A model generated the notes under the pieces. It saw nothing but the letters and a program-made list of their open reading frames with translations. It had not been told where the DNA came from and ran no database searches. DNA of 64,000 nucleotides from Nonomuraea rhodomycinica (GTDB taxonomy: Bacteria > Actinomycetota > Actinomycetes > Streptosporangiales > Streptosporangiaceae), in NCBI RefSeq assembly GCF_013363995.1, contig NZ_JABWGO010000013.1, forward strand, positions 124,001 through 188,000. Direction: 5' to 3'. Position numbers and translations under genes: made by a program. How positions within the stretch are numbered: the first letter of the stretch is position 1; the number at the start of each line of letters is the position of its first letter. Below are positions 8,326 to 16,691 of this stretch, one piece after another.

Positions 8326-8343
8326 CTAGTACAGACTAGTACA
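8326..8343. promoter_or_regulatory. Direct-repeat operator candidate in regulator/monooxygenase divergent region
   Basis: CTAGTACA occurs at 8326-8333 and again at 8336-8343, a 10-base (one helical turn) spacing; more GTAC-containing motifs follow to 8395. It lies between the divergent GntR-TetR regulator and monooxygenase genes, so it is the best operator candidate. Binding is inferred. Confidence 0.5.
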
Positions 8344-8418
8344 TCTACCTGGTTGTACGCACCCAAAATACGCTGTACATTCAGCCGCGTACACCGTCCA
8401 AACAGATGGAGGTCCTCC

Positions 8419-9516
8419 ATGAGCAGTGTTCTCGTCTCCGGCGCCGGCATCGGCGGGCCCGTCCTCGCGTACTGGCTGGCCCGTCACGGCTTCGAGGTGA
8501 CGATCGTGGAGCGCGCCCCCGCCCCGCGCCGCGGTGGCCAGGCCGTCGACCTGCGCGGAGCCGCCGTCACCGTGGCCGAGCGGATGGGCGTCCTGGAGCA
8601 GGTCCTCGCCAGGCGGACCCGCATGCTGGGCATGTCGATGGTCGACCGCGACGGCAACGAGACCATGCGCACCACCGAGCGCACGATCAGCGCCGGCCGG
8701 CTGGACGGCGACGACGTCGAGATCATGCGGGAGGACCTCGTCGCCATCGTCACCGCCACGGCCGGCGACGCGGAGACGCTCTACGGCGACTCCATCGCCG
8801 CGCTGGAGCAGGACGCGGACGGCGTGGACGTGACGTTCGAGCGGGGCGGGCGGCGGCGTTTCGACTACGTGGTCGGCGCCGACGGCCTGCACTCCAACGT
8901 CCGCGCGCTGGCGTTCGGCGAGGAGTCGCGCTTCGTCCGCCACCTCGGCATGTACGTCTCCATCTACAGCGCCCCCAACTTCCTCGACCTCGACCGCTGG
9001 CAGGTCTGGCACCGCGAGGGCGACGCCGGCTACGGCGTCTACAGCGCGCCGGGCAACGCCACGATCCGGGTGAACGCGGGGTTCGGCGCCGGCCCGATCT
9101 CCTACGACCACCGCGACGTCGAGGCGCAGAAGCGACTGGTCGAGGAGCACTGCTCGGCGCTGGGCTGGGAGACCCCGCGGCTGATGAAGGCGATGTGGGA
9201 GGCCGACGACTTCTACTTCGACGCCATGGCGCAGATCCACATGGACCGCTGGTCCGCGGGCCGGGTCACGCTGCTGGGCGACGCGGGCTACTGCGCCTCG
9301 CCGCTGTCGGGCCAGGGCACCAGCCTCGCCATGGTGGGGGCGTACGTGCTGGCGGACGAGCTGGGCGCGGACCGGCGGGGTGCCTTCGACCGGTACGAGG
9401 AGCGGATGCGGCCGTTCGTCCGGCTCAACCAGGAGCTCGCCACGGAGAACCCCGGCGGGCCCGCCTCCGACGAGAGCGTGCGGCGGGCGGCCACGGCCGT
9501 CTCCCTCGACCGCTAG
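8419..9516 (+). CDS. FAD-dependent monooxygenase (TetX/UbiH-like)
   Basis: 365 residues. FAD-binding GAGIGG near residue 8, GADGLHSNVR (DG motif) around 153-162, and GDAGYCASPLSGQG (GD motif) near 290 define a group A flavoprotein monooxygenase. The ATG at 8419 has GGAGG six bases upstream; this ribosome site lies inside an odd inverted repeat (ATGGAGG-t-CCTCCAT, 8406-8420) that could hide it. Divergent from the GntR-TetR regulator, which suggests an inducible detoxification or tailoring enzyme. Substrate unknown. Confidence 0.88.
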   Translation: MSSVLVSGAGIGGPVLAYWLARHGFEVTIVERAPAPRRGGQAVDLRGAAVTVAERMGVLEQVLARRTRMLGMSMVDRDGNETMRTTERTISAGRLDGDDVEIMREDLVAIVTATAGDAETLYGDSIAALEQDADGVDVTFERGGRRRFDYVVGADGLHSNVRALAFGEESRFVRHLGMYVSIYSAPNFLDLDRWQVWHREGDAGYGVYSAPGNATIRVNAGFGAGPISYDHRDVEAQKRLVEEHCSALGWETPRLMKAMWEADDFYFDAMAQIHMDRWSAGRVTLLGDAGYCASPLSGQGTSLAMVGAYVLADELGADRRGAFDRYEERMRPFVRLNQELATENPGGPASDESVRRAATAVSLDR

Positions 9517-9530
9517 CCTCCCGCCGCCCG

Positions 9531-9998
9531 CTACCCTTCCGCCACCCGCCGGCCTTCAGCGTCCGGCTGGTCCTCCGCGTCGGGTGCGACGCGGCCGACC
9601 AGTCGTTCGTACCGCTGCCTGGCGGCCTGCGGGGTGCCGAGCCCGAGCCCGAAGGCGATCTCCTGCCAGGTCATGCCGCGACCGCGCGCCATCTGCAGGA
9701 GCCCGGCCTCCAGCTCGTCCATCTCCCCGCGCGCCTGGGGGACGAGGCTCAGCGCCGCGGTGATGTCGGCGTGGTCCACCTCCGGCTCGCCGTCGTCCAG
9801 CAGCGCGGCCCCGCTGAGCAGGAACGACACCAGCCGCACGGCCTCGTGCGGCCCGATGGCCGACGGGTGCGTCTGCCGGAGCCGTTGCTCCTGGGTGGCC
9901 GCGTGCCGCTCGGCGATGCGGAACAGCGACGCGTGCACGCGATGCGCCCGCGCCTGCTCCGGCCGCGGCGGCGTGAAGGGATCGTCCGTCGATGACAT
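9531..9998 (-). CDS. Predicted DNA-binding protein with sigma-like HTH
   Basis: 155 residues. A C-terminal segment TWQEIAFGLGLGTPQAARQR looks like a helix-turn-helix (sigma-4-like), preceded by helices rich in Leu and charged residues. I do not recognise a named family. The ATG at 9998 is chosen because TTGACA (10036 to 10031 on this strand) can serve as a -35 upstream, and coding similarity ends there. Divergent from the DUF2207 gene, with an inverted repeat in between. Converges on the monooxygenase gene, 14 bases apart. Confidence 0.65.
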   Translation of the reverse strand: MSSTDDPFTPPRPEQARAHRVHASLFRIAERHAATQEQRLRQTHPSAIGPHEAVRLVSFLLSGAALLDDGEPEVDHADITAALSLVPQARGEMDELEAGLLQMARGRGMTWQEIAFGLGLGTPQAARQRYERLVGRVAPDAEDQPDAEGRRVAEG

Positions 9999-10043
9999 GA
10001 CACGAGGATGCAGCGCTGAACGAGGTGGTGTCAACACGATGTT

Positions 10044-10060
10044 TTGAACGAACTGTTCAA
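10044..10060. promoter_or_regulatory. Inverted-repeat operator candidate
   Basis: TTGAAC-N5-GTTCAA, a perfect six-base dyad, lies between the divergent HTH-protein and DUF2207 genes. The HTH protein encoded at 9531-9998 is the obvious candidate ligand, by position only. Confidence 0.55.
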
Positions 10061-10113
10061 CAGCCGGGCCGGAGACGAAGCCGGCGGACCGCTTGCCGCT
10101 ACGATGTCCGGCC

Positions 10114-11760
10114 ATGACGGGATTCAGGCGTGCGCTGGCCGCCACGAGCGCCGCCGTTCTGGGGCCGGCCGCCCTGGCGGCCACGATCCTCGCGACCACC
10201 CCGGCCCCGGCGCAGGCCGCCCGCGCGGGGATGACCGACGAGATCACGATGACCCTCCACAAGGACGGCACGCTGCACGTCACCGAGAAGATCTCGGGTG
10301 CGACGGGCGCGCTGCGCCGGACGTTCCTCACCCGGACCCGCCACGACGACGCCGACGACCGGCTCTACCGGATCGCGAACGCCAAGGGCGGCAAGCTGAC
10401 CGGCGACGAGCTGGCCGTCACGGCGCCCGCCACGGTCGAGTACGACGTCAAGGGCACCGTGACGCCCGCCGGCAACGTGCAGGAGATGCGGTGGTTCGCG
10501 GTGAACGGGTGGAGCGTCCCCGTCGCCAGGGCCACGGTCAAGGTCGCCGGGCCGGGCCTGGTGCAGAGTCTGTCGTGCTTCGCCGGGGAGCTCACCTCGG
10601 CCGTCGGCTGCACCTCCGCCGCCATGGACCACACCGGCACCTCGGCCGAGTTCGAACAGGAGAACCTCGCCCCCGGGCAGGCGCTCACCGTCGTCGTGGC
10701 CTACCCCAAGGGGGCCAGCGCCGGTGCGCCCATCCTGGACCGGCGCTTCTCGCTGACCGCCGCTTTCGCGCTGAACACCGTCACCGGCGGCGCGCTCGCC
10801 GCCCTGCTCGTGCTGCTGCTCGGCGGCGTGGGGCTGCTGTACTGGACGCGCGGGCGCGACGCCAGGGTGGTCGCCCACGAGAAGGACCACGACACGGGCA
10901 CGCCCGTGCAGAACGGGCACTTCTCCCCGCCCGACGGGGTCCGGCCCGGCCAGATCGGCACGCTCGTGGACGAGCAGGCCGACGTGGTCGACGTGACGGC
11001 GACGATCGTGGACCTGGCCGTGCGCGGGTTCCTGCGCATCGACGAGCAGCCCCGCCAGGCGTACGACGCGCCCGACTGGATGCTGGTCAGGCTGCCCGCC
11101 GGGCATCCCGCCGCCCTCCTGCCGTACGAGCGGGCGCTCTACGACGCGATCTTCGACGGGCGCGAGGCGGTGCTGCTGTCACAGCTGTCCGGCTCGTTCG
11201 CCAGCCACCTGGGCAAGGTGCGCGACGCCCTGTACGCCGACGTGGTCAGGCAGGGCTGGTTCGCCCGCCGCCCCGACACCGAGCGCACCCGGTGGACGAT
11301 GGCCGGGGTGGCGCTCATCGGCGTGGGCGTGCTGGCCACCGTGGCGCTGGCCTGGTTCACCTCGTACGGGCTGCTCGGGCTGGCCCTGATCATCGCGGGC
11401 GGCGCGCTGGCGGTGGGCGGGCAGTACATGCCGGCCAAGACGGCCCGCGGGTCGGCGGCGCTGGCGCACACGCTGGCGTTCCGGGACTACCTGTTCTCCG
11501 GCGACCTGGGCGAGGTGCCGGAGCAGCACCGGGTGGAGCTGTTCTCCCGCTACCTCCCGTACGCGGTGATCTTCGACGGGGTGGAGCACTGGTCGCGCAT
11601 CGTCGCCTCGGTCACCGGCAACGGGCACCAGGCCGACAACCTGTACTGGTACCACGGGCCGGCGGAGTGGGACCTGTCGAAGTTCGCCGGCTCGATGCGC
11701 ACGTTCACCACCACCACGTCGGGCGCCATCTCGGCCACCCGCCAGTTCCGCACCCTCTGA
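10114..11760 (+). CDS. DUF2207 domain-containing membrane protein
   Basis: 548 residues. A signal peptide with an AQAA cleavage region (about residue 30) precedes an extracellular beta-rich DUF2207 domain (to about 215). One membrane span follows (about 223-247), then a cytosolic segment and two further spans (about 398-440). The C-terminus ends in Thr/Ser-rich sequence. The family is common in actinobacteria and has no known function. TACGAT (10100-10105) eight bases before the ATG and the absence of a ribosome site fit a leaderless message. Confidence 0.8.
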   Translation: MTGFRRALAATSAAVLGPAALAATILATTPAPAQAARAGMTDEITMTLHKDGTLHVTEKISGATGALRRTFLTRTRHDDADDRLYRIANAKGGKLTGDELAVTAPATVEYDVKGTVTPAGNVQEMRWFAVNGWSVPVARATVKVAGPGLVQSLSCFAGELTSAVGCTSAAMDHTGTSAEFEQENLAPGQALTVVVAYPKGASAGAPILDRRFSLTAAFALNTVTGGALAALLVLLLGGVGLLYWTRGRDARVVAHEKDHDTGTPVQNGHFSPPDGVRPGQIGTLVDEQADVVDVTATIVDLAVRGFLRIDEQPRQAYDAPDWMLVRLPAGHPAALLPYERALYDAIFDGREAVLLSQLSGSFASHLGKVRDALYADVVRQGWFARRPDTERTRWTMAGVALIGVGVLATVALAWFTSYGLLGLALIIAGGALAVGGQYMPAKTARGSAALAHTLAFRDYLFSGDLGEVPEQHRVELFSRYLPYAVIFDGVEHWSRIVASVTGNGHQADNLYWYHGPAEWDLSKFAGSMRTFTTTTSGAISATRQFRTL

Positions 11761-11939
11761 CCCCGTCCCCCGCGGGCCGCTTCCGGCCGCCCCGGCCGCA
11801 TGACGTCCGCCGGGGTGTGGGACCTTCTATTCGTGACGAGCCGCAGGTCGGCGCGGGTGCGGACGGCGTACCGGAGGGGTGGGCGACGCGCCGGACGGCC
11901 CCGCCGCGAGCGGCGGGCGCCGGCGTGAAAGGATCAGGC

Positions 11940-12521
11940 GTGCGCGACGAGGAACTGCTGACGGCCGTGGCCAGCGGCGACGCCGTCGCCGTGCGTGAGG
12001 CCGTGACCGAGGGGGCCTGGCTCGAGGCCCGCGACGCCCGCGGCCGCACCCCGCTGCTCCTGGCCGCCGCCGCCGACCACGTGGACGTGGCGCAACTCCT
12101 CGTGTCGGCCGGCGCCGACCCCGACGCGCCCGACCACCAGGGCGACACCCCGTGGCTGGTGACCGGGGTGACGGGCAGCGTCGCCATGCTGCGCGTGCTG
12201 CTGCCCGCGGGGCCCGACCTCGACCACGTCAACCGCGACGGCGCCACGGTGCTGATCCTGGCCGGCGAGCGCGGCCACGCCGACTACGTGCGCGCGGCCC
12301 TGGAGGCGGGCGCCGCCGTGGACCACACCGACGACCAGGGCCTGACGGCGCTGCTGAAGGCGGTCGTCGCGGGTGACGGCTCGGAGCGCTACCAGGAGGT
12401 CGTCCGGCTGCTGCTGGCGGCGGGCGCCGACCCGCGGCACCCGGACCGCGACGGGATGACGGCGTTCGAGCACGCGGTCGCCAAGCGACACCTGGAGATC
12501 GCGGCCCTCCTGCGCCCCTGA
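11940..12521 (+). CDS. Ankyrin repeat protein
   Basis: 193 residues made almost wholly of ankyrin repeats of about 33 residues: RDARGRTPLLLAAAADHVDV, then DHQGDTPWLVTGVTGSVAML, NRDGATVLILAGERGHADYV, DDQGLTALLKAVVAGDG and DRDGMTAFEHAVAKRHLEIA. No signal peptide or enzymatic domain, so it is probably a cytosolic protein-protein interaction module. The GTG at 11940 follows AAAGGA by six bases; the frame stays open far upstream but without repeat similarity. The 179 bases before it show nothing clear. Confidence 0.87.
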   Translation: MRDEELLTAVASGDAVAVREAVTEGAWLEARDARGRTPLLLAAAADHVDVAQLLVSAGADPDAPDHQGDTPWLVTGVTGSVAMLRVLLPAGPDLDHVNRDGATVLILAGERGHADYVRAALEAGAAVDHTDDQGLTALLKAVVAGDGSERYQEVVRLLLAAGADPRHPDRDGMTAFEHAVAKRHLEIAALLRP

Positions 12522-12537
12522 CGCCTCTCGGAAGGGC

Positions 12538-13149
12538 TCATCTCGGGGCAAGGCCGCCCAGGAGGGCGTCGAGGGCGTAGGCGAAGCGGTCCTCGTGGTC
12601 ACGAGCGGTGCCGAGGCCGGCCGCCAGCGCGGCGCCGAAGACGGGATGACGGTCCGGGTCGAGCGCCGGCCGGGGGTCGGGCCCGTCGTGCCCCGGCGTG
12701 CCGCCGGCCTCCGCGAGCACCTGCCCGATGACGAACGTGGCCAGCGTGGTGATCACGTGGAGCGCGTCCGTGGCGGTGAACCCCTCGGCGACCAGCGCCT
12801 GGGCGGCCCGCTCCGCGGTGTCCAGGCCGCCGGGCGTCGCGACCGGACGGGTGGCGAGCAGCGGCAGCAGCCCGGGGTGGGCGAGCAGCGCCGCCCGGAA
12901 CGACACCGCGAACGCGCGCGCCCACTCCCGCCACGGCCCCTCCGGCCGCACGGCGACCCCGGCCAGGGTGCGCTCCACGAGCCCGTCGAGGACGGCGTCC
13001 TTGTTCGGCAGGTAGTAGTACAGCGTCATCGCCTCGACGCCCAGCTCCTTGCCCAGCCGGCGCATGGACAGCGCCGCGACGCCGTCCCGGTCCACCAGTT
13101 CCAGCGCGGCGTCCAGAATCCGCTCCCTTGACAAGCCCGCTCGTTTCAT
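12538..13149 (-). CDS. TetR family regulator
   Basis: 203 residues. N-terminal helix-turn-helix SMRRLGKELGVEAMTLYYYL at residues 27-46 is typical of TetR repressors with a TetR_C C-terminal domain. Divergent from the small SnoaL-like gene, with a matching inverted repeat in the 44-base gap, so it probably represses that gene and itself. Confidence 0.9.
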   Translation of the reverse strand: MKRAGLSRERILDAALELVDRDGVAALSMRRLGKELGVEAMTLYYYLPNKDAVLDGLVERTLAGVAVRPEGPWREWARAFAVSFRAALLAHPGLLPLLATRPVATPGGLDTAERAAQALVAEGFTATDALHVITTLATFVIGQVLAEAGGTPGHDGPDPRPALDPDRHPVFGAALAAGLGTARDHEDRFAYALDALLGGLAPR

Positions 13150-13154
13150 ACACC

Positions 13155-13171
13155 GTAAGATATGTTCTTAC
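13155..13171. promoter_or_regulatory. TetR operator candidate
   Basis: GTAAG-N7-CTTAC dyad in the 44-base divergent gap between the TetR gene and the SnoaL-like gene, with a further GTAAGA at 13175-13180. It lies where a repressor would block both promoters. Confidence 0.65.
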
Positions 13172-13193
13172 AGCGTAAGAGAGCGAGTGCGCC

Positions 13194-13607
13194 ATGAAGA
13201 CCCTGATCCGCGACTTCTTCACCGCCGTCAACGAGCGCCGCCTGGGCGACCTGCCCGCCTTCATGGCCGCCGACGTCGTCGACCACAACAAGCTCATCCA
13301 CGGTGAGCCCGACGAGCCCGGCGCCGCGTTCGAGAGCATCAGGATGCAGCTCGACGCGTTCGACCCGTTCCACCTGTCGGTCGAGGACCTGGTCGAGGAG
13401 GGCGACCGCGTCGTGGCGCGGCTGCTCATGACCGGGACGCACTCCGGCCACCACCCGCGCATGCCGCGGCCCACCGGGAAGAGCTTCACCAACGAGGCGA
13501 TCTTCATCTTCACGGTGGGCGACGGGAGGATCAGCGAGATCCGGGCGGTCAGCGACCGCCTGGGCCTGTTCCACCAGCTCGGCTGGGACTGGCCGCGGGC
13601 CGCCTGA
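13194..13607 (+). CDS. SnoaL-like / ester cyclase family protein
   Basis: 137 residues of the NTF2-like fold: N-terminal helix LIRDFFTAVNERRLGDLPAFMAADVVDHN, then the beta-sheet part with GEPDEPGAAFESIRMQLDAF and KSFTNEAIFIFTVGDGRISEI. Family members include polyketide cyclases and many uncharacterised small enzymes. Divergent TetR control suggests it acts on, or is induced by, a small molecule. The substrate cannot be read here. Confidence 0.8.
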   Translation: MKTLIRDFFTAVNERRLGDLPAFMAADVVDHNKLIHGEPDEPGAAFESIRMQLDAFDPFHLSVEDLVEEGDRVVARLLMTGTHSGHHPRMPRPTGKSFTNEAIFIFTVGDGRISEIRAVSDRLGLFHQLGWDWPRAA

Positions 13608-13637
13608 GCGACGGGGCGGGGCCGTGCCCCGCGAAGG

Positions 13638-14552
13638 TCAGGCCGGGGCGGCGGCCAGGCGCAGCTCGCCGACGACCCGGCCGCCGCCGAGGACGGGCGT
13701 CGTGGCCGGCAGCTCGCCCGTGTCCAGGCCCAGCGAGCGCAGCGCCGCGACCGTCACCGGTGTCCGCGCCCGCGACGCCCCGTCCTCGACCTTGACGGCA
13801 CCCGCCCGGCCGTCCTCGAAGGCGAACACCTCGAAGCCCTCGGCCCCCGCCTTCAGCATCAGCCCCGGCACGGCCCGCATGAGCGACGCCTCCACCCGGC
13901 TGCCGCCCGACGTCCACTCGGGATACGCCGTCACGGCCTCGAAGATCCGCCGCTCGGGCGAGCCCGCCTCCCCCAGCGGGAACGCCCGGAACGCCCGCGC
14001 CATCCCCAGCATCGACACGAAGTACAGGGGCGCCCCGCAGCCGTCCACGCCCGCGGCCGCCATCCGCTCCCCCGTGAGCTCCTCCGCCGTGGCCCGGATC
14101 GCCCGCTGGAGCGGATGCGTGACCTCCAGGTAGGTGTCGAGCGGCCACCCGTTGGCCACGCAGGTGGCGAGCATGGCGGCGTGCTTGCCGGAGCAGTTCA
14201 TGTACACGCGGGCCCGCTCGGCCACCGAGCGGTCCTCGGGGTAGTCCTCCGGGCACCGCAGCGCCGACTCGTCCAGACCGGCCCCGGCGAGGATCTTCCG
14301 CACCCCCTCGACGTGGATCGCCTCGCCGGCGTGCGAGGCGCAGGCCAGCGCCAGCAGCTCCCCCTCCAGCCGCAGCCCGGCGCGCAGCATGCCCAGCGCC
14401 TGCAGGGGCTTCATCGACGAACGCGGCGACGCCGGCACGTGCACCGCCCCGTGCGCCTCCAAGGGACGGCCGTCCGCGCCCACCGTCAACATCCGGACGT
14501 GGTGCCTCGACTCCACGAACCCAGAACGGACAACCTCCACCACCAGCGACAT
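13638..14552 (-). CDS. Asparaginase (L-asparaginase II family)
   Basis: 304 residues of the Asparaginase_II family (Rhizobium etli AnsA-like type), unrelated to classic bacterial types I/II. Visible family segments are SSMKPLQALGMLRAG, ACASHAGEAIH, YMNCSGKHAAML and VDGCGAPLYFVSMLG. The ATG at 14552 has an AAAGGGG site. Divergent from dtd with 61 bases between starts. Cytosolic; hydrolyses asparagine to aspartate and ammonia by family knowledge. Confidence 0.87.
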   Translation of the reverse strand: MSLVVEVVRSGFVESRHHVRMLTVGADGRPLEAHGAVHVPASPRSSMKPLQALGMLRAGLRLEGELLALACASHAGEAIHVEGVRKILAGAGLDESALRCPEDYPEDRSVAERARVYMNCSGKHAAMLATCVANGWPLDTYLEVTHPLQRAIRATAEELTGERMAAAGVDGCGAPLYFVSMLGMARAFRAFPLGEAGSPERRIFEAVTAYPEWTSGGSRVEASLMRAVPGLMLKAGAEGFEVFAFEDGRAGAVKVEDGASRARTPVTVAALRSLGLDTGELPATTPVLGGGRVVGELRLAAAPA

Positions 14553-14603
14553 TTCACGCCCCTTTCCGGCCATGAGTCTACGAAGGCCCCGGACTGCGCC
14601 AGA

Positions 14604-14615
14604 ATGGGATCCCAT
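14604..14615. promoter_or_regulatory. Palindrome over the dtd start codon
   Basis: ATGGGATCCCAT is a perfect 12-base palindrome whose last two bases are the first two of the dtd ATG. CAGAAT at 14600-14605 could be a -10 eight bases before the start. No function is shown. Confidence 0.35.
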
Positions 14616-15039
14616 GCGAGCAGTGGTGCAGCGAGTGACGTCCGCGTCCGTGGCGGTGGACGGTCAGACGATCGGGGCCATCGACGAGCCCGGGCTCCTC
14701 GTGCTGGTCGGGGTCACGCACACCGACACGGCCGCCGAGGCCCGCAAGCTCGCCGCCAAGCTGTGGGGGCTGCGCGTCCTGCACGGCGAGAAGTCCTGCT
14801 CCGACGTGTCGGCGCCGCTGCTGGTCATCAGCCAGTTCACGCTGTACGGCGACGCGCGCAAGGGCCGCCGCCCCACCTGGCAGGCCGCCGCCCCGGGGCC
14901 GGTGGCCGAGCCGCTGGTGGAGGCGGTGGTCGAGGAACTGCGGGCGCTGGGGGCGCACGTGGAGACGGGCAGCTTCGGCGCCGACATGAAGGTCTCCCTG
15001 GTCAACGACGGGCCGATCACGCTCATCGTGGACATCTGA
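14614..15039 (+). CDS. dtd: D-aminoacyl-tRNA deacylase (DTD)
   Basis: 141 residues, full length for the family. Removes D-amino acids (and glycine) from mischarged tRNAs. Visible signatures are MRAVVQRVTSASVAV at the start, SQFTLYGD around residue 79-86, and NDGPITLIVD at the C-terminus, which carries the Gly-Pro motif of the active site. Together with the AlaX protein at 6.6 kb it gives this window two tRNA proofreading enzymes. The 197 bases after its stop contain no gene I can support. Confidence 0.95.
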   Translation: MRAVVQRVTSASVAVDGQTIGAIDEPGLLVLVGVTHTDTAAEARKLAAKLWGLRVLHGEKSCSDVSAPLLVISQFTLYGDARKGRRPTWQAAAPGPVAEPLVEAVVEELRALGAHVETGSFGADMKVSLVNDGPITLIVDI

Positions 15040-15236
15040 GCGCGGACTCCGCGAACGGCCGTGGCTGCGGGTCCACGAACGGCCGTGGTCGCCGGCCTCA
15101 CCCCGGCGACGGCCCAGAACGCGCACGTGACGGCGGCCCGCCGTCACCCGGTCAGAGGCCGTTCCCCTGGAGGCTCTCAGCCCCGTGCGGCGGGTGGCGG
15201 CCGGGTCGGCTGTGCCGTGACGACCGAAAAAGATCG

Positions 15237-16175
15237 CTAGCGGATGCGACGCCGCAGCGCGGGATCGATCGCGACGTTGCGCCCCGCGTCCGGGGGGACG
15301 ATCACCTCCTGGGCGGCCGCCACACCCCCCGCCAGCAGCGGCGCGTCCACCGGCACCGTGCGCTTGACCACCGCCAGCGCGATCGGCCCCAGCTCGTGGT
15401 GGCGCGCGGACGAGCCGACCGTGCCCACCTCCTGGCTCTCGAAGATCACCGGCGCCCCGTGCGGCGGCAGCGTGTCGACGCTGCCGTCGAGGTGCAGGAA
15501 CACCAGCCGCCGCGGCGGATGCCCCAGGTTGTGGACCCGGGCGACCGTCTCCTGGCCGCGGTAGCAGCCCTTGCTCAGGTGGACGGCGGTGCCGATCAGG
15601 CCGATCTCGTGCGGGATCGTCTTGTGGTCGGTGTCGAGGCCCATCCGCGGCTCGTGCCGCTCGATCCGCAGCGCCTCGTACGCCCACAGCCCCGCCAGCG
15701 GCCTGCCCAGGTGCTCCGGCAGTTCCGAACGCGGCACCAGGAAGTCCTCGGTGGCCGTGGACAGCACGGCCAGGTCGTCGGCCCGCGTCACCTCCACCCG
15801 CAGCATGAACCGCATGCGGTCGAGGTAGGCCACCAGGCTGTCGGCGGTGCCCGGCTCGACGTGCGCGAGCACGCTCTCGCCGTCGTCGACCAGCGTCAGG
15901 TGGTGCAGGATGCGGCCCTGGAGGTCGAGGTCGAGCGTCCGCGTCCACTGGCCGGGAGTGAGCGTGTCGAGCTTCTGCGAGGTGAGGTCGTTGAGCCACT
16001 TCAGCCGGTCGGCGCCGGAGATCCGGATCACCTCGCGGTTGCTGCGGTCGACCACCGCCTCGCCCCGCACCAGCGCGCGCTGTTCGGCGAACAGGTCACC
16101 GTAGTGGGCGGCGACGTCGGCGTCCGGAGCCTCGGCGGCCACGGCGCCGGGCAGGTCCAGCAGAGGACTACGCAT
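15237..16175 (-). CDS. ygfZ: YgfZ/GcvT-domain folate-binding protein
   Basis: 312 residues. Carries the YgfZ signature KGCYRGQE (about residue 220) with its conserved cysteine, and GcvT-like beta-barrel segments. The family uses tetrahydrofolate and supports maturation or repair of Fe-S enzymes. It precedes fur-like and heme-related genes on the same strand, a cluster with an iron theme. The last codons (RRRIR) end in a basic tail. Confidence 0.9.
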   Translation of the reverse strand: MRSPLLDLPGAVAAEAPDADVAAHYGDLFAEQRALVRGEAVVDRSNREVIRISGADRLKWLNDLTSQKLDTLTPGQWTRTLDLDLQGRILHHLTLVDDGESVLAHVEPGTADSLVAYLDRMRFMLRVEVTRADDLAVLSTATEDFLVPRSELPEHLGRPLAGLWAYEALRIERHEPRMGLDTDHKTIPHEIGLIGTAVHLSKGCYRGQETVARVHNLGHPPRRLVFLHLDGSVDTLPPHGAPVIFESQEVGTVGSSARHHELGPIALAVVKRTVPVDAPLLAGGVAAAQEVIVPPDAGRNVAIDPALRRRIR

Positions 16176-16210
16176 GCCGTCCAGATTATCGGCCGCGCGG
16201 ACCTTCGACC

Positions 16211-16624
16211 TCAGCGGCAGTCACGGCAGCGGCCGAACACCGTGAGGTGGTGGACGTCGGTCGCGAACCCCAGCTCCTCGTCCAGCCCCCGCACCAGCCC
16301 CTCCGCCAGCTCGGGCCGCACCTCGATCACCTCGCCGCATCCCCGGCACACCAGGTGGACGTGGTCGGCCTCGGCCGCCAGGTGATAGGTCGGCGCGCCG
16401 TGCCCCAGATGGGTGTGCGTCACCATGCCCAGCTCCTCCAGGAGCTCGAGGGTGCGGTAGACGGTCGAGATGTTGACGCCGCGCGCCGTCTCCCGGACCT
16501 TGGCGCAGATCTCCTCAGGGGTGGCGTGCTCCAGCGCCTTGACCGCCTCCAGCACCAGCTGCCGCTGGGGAGTCACCCGGTAGCCCTTGGCGCGGAGCTC
16601 CTCGTGCCACTGCGTCTCGGTCAT
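16211..16624 (-). CDS. Fur family metal-dependent repressor
   Basis: 137 residues. Winged helix at residues 15-75 (YRVTPQRQLVLEAV, VNISTVYRTLELLEELG), then the dimerisation domain with HVHLVCRGCGEVIEV and a C-terminal CRDC pair, giving the two CxxC structural zinc sites. It resembles the Zur/FurB-type actinobacterial branch, but Fur versus Zur cannot be settled by eye. Divergent from the structured RNA transcript at 16692-16903, which it may control. Confidence 0.9.
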   Translation of the reverse strand: MTETQWHEELRAKGYRVTPQRQLVLEAVKALEHATPEEICAKVRETARGVNISTVYRTLELLEELGMVTHTHLGHGAPTYHLAAEADHVHLVCRGCGEVIEVRPELAEGLVRGLDEELGFATDVHHLTVFGRCRDCR

Positions 16625-16655
16625 GCTCCGAGTCTACGGCCGGCGCTTTAATCGC

Positions 16656-16685
16656 TTGCCCTTCTCGCGGGCCACCGCATAACTT
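16656..16685 (+). promoter_or_regulatory. Promoter for the small ORF/structured RNA
   Basis: TTGCCC (16656-16661), an 18-base spacer and TAACTT (16680-16685) give a plausible promoter firing at about 16692. It lies in the gap divergent from the Fur-family gene. Confidence 0.5.
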
Positions 16686-16691
16686 CGTGAG

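Noticed and set aside
8406..8420. Riboswitch at the monooxygenase start
   Set aside because: Only a 6-7 bp inverted repeat around the ribosome site; no further structure supports an aptamer.
10044..12521. Very long plus-strand open frame across DUF2207 and ankyrin genes
   Set aside because: Only its last ~190 codons have ankyrin similarity; the rest is the unused frame of the DUF2207 gene, made long by GC-rich codons.
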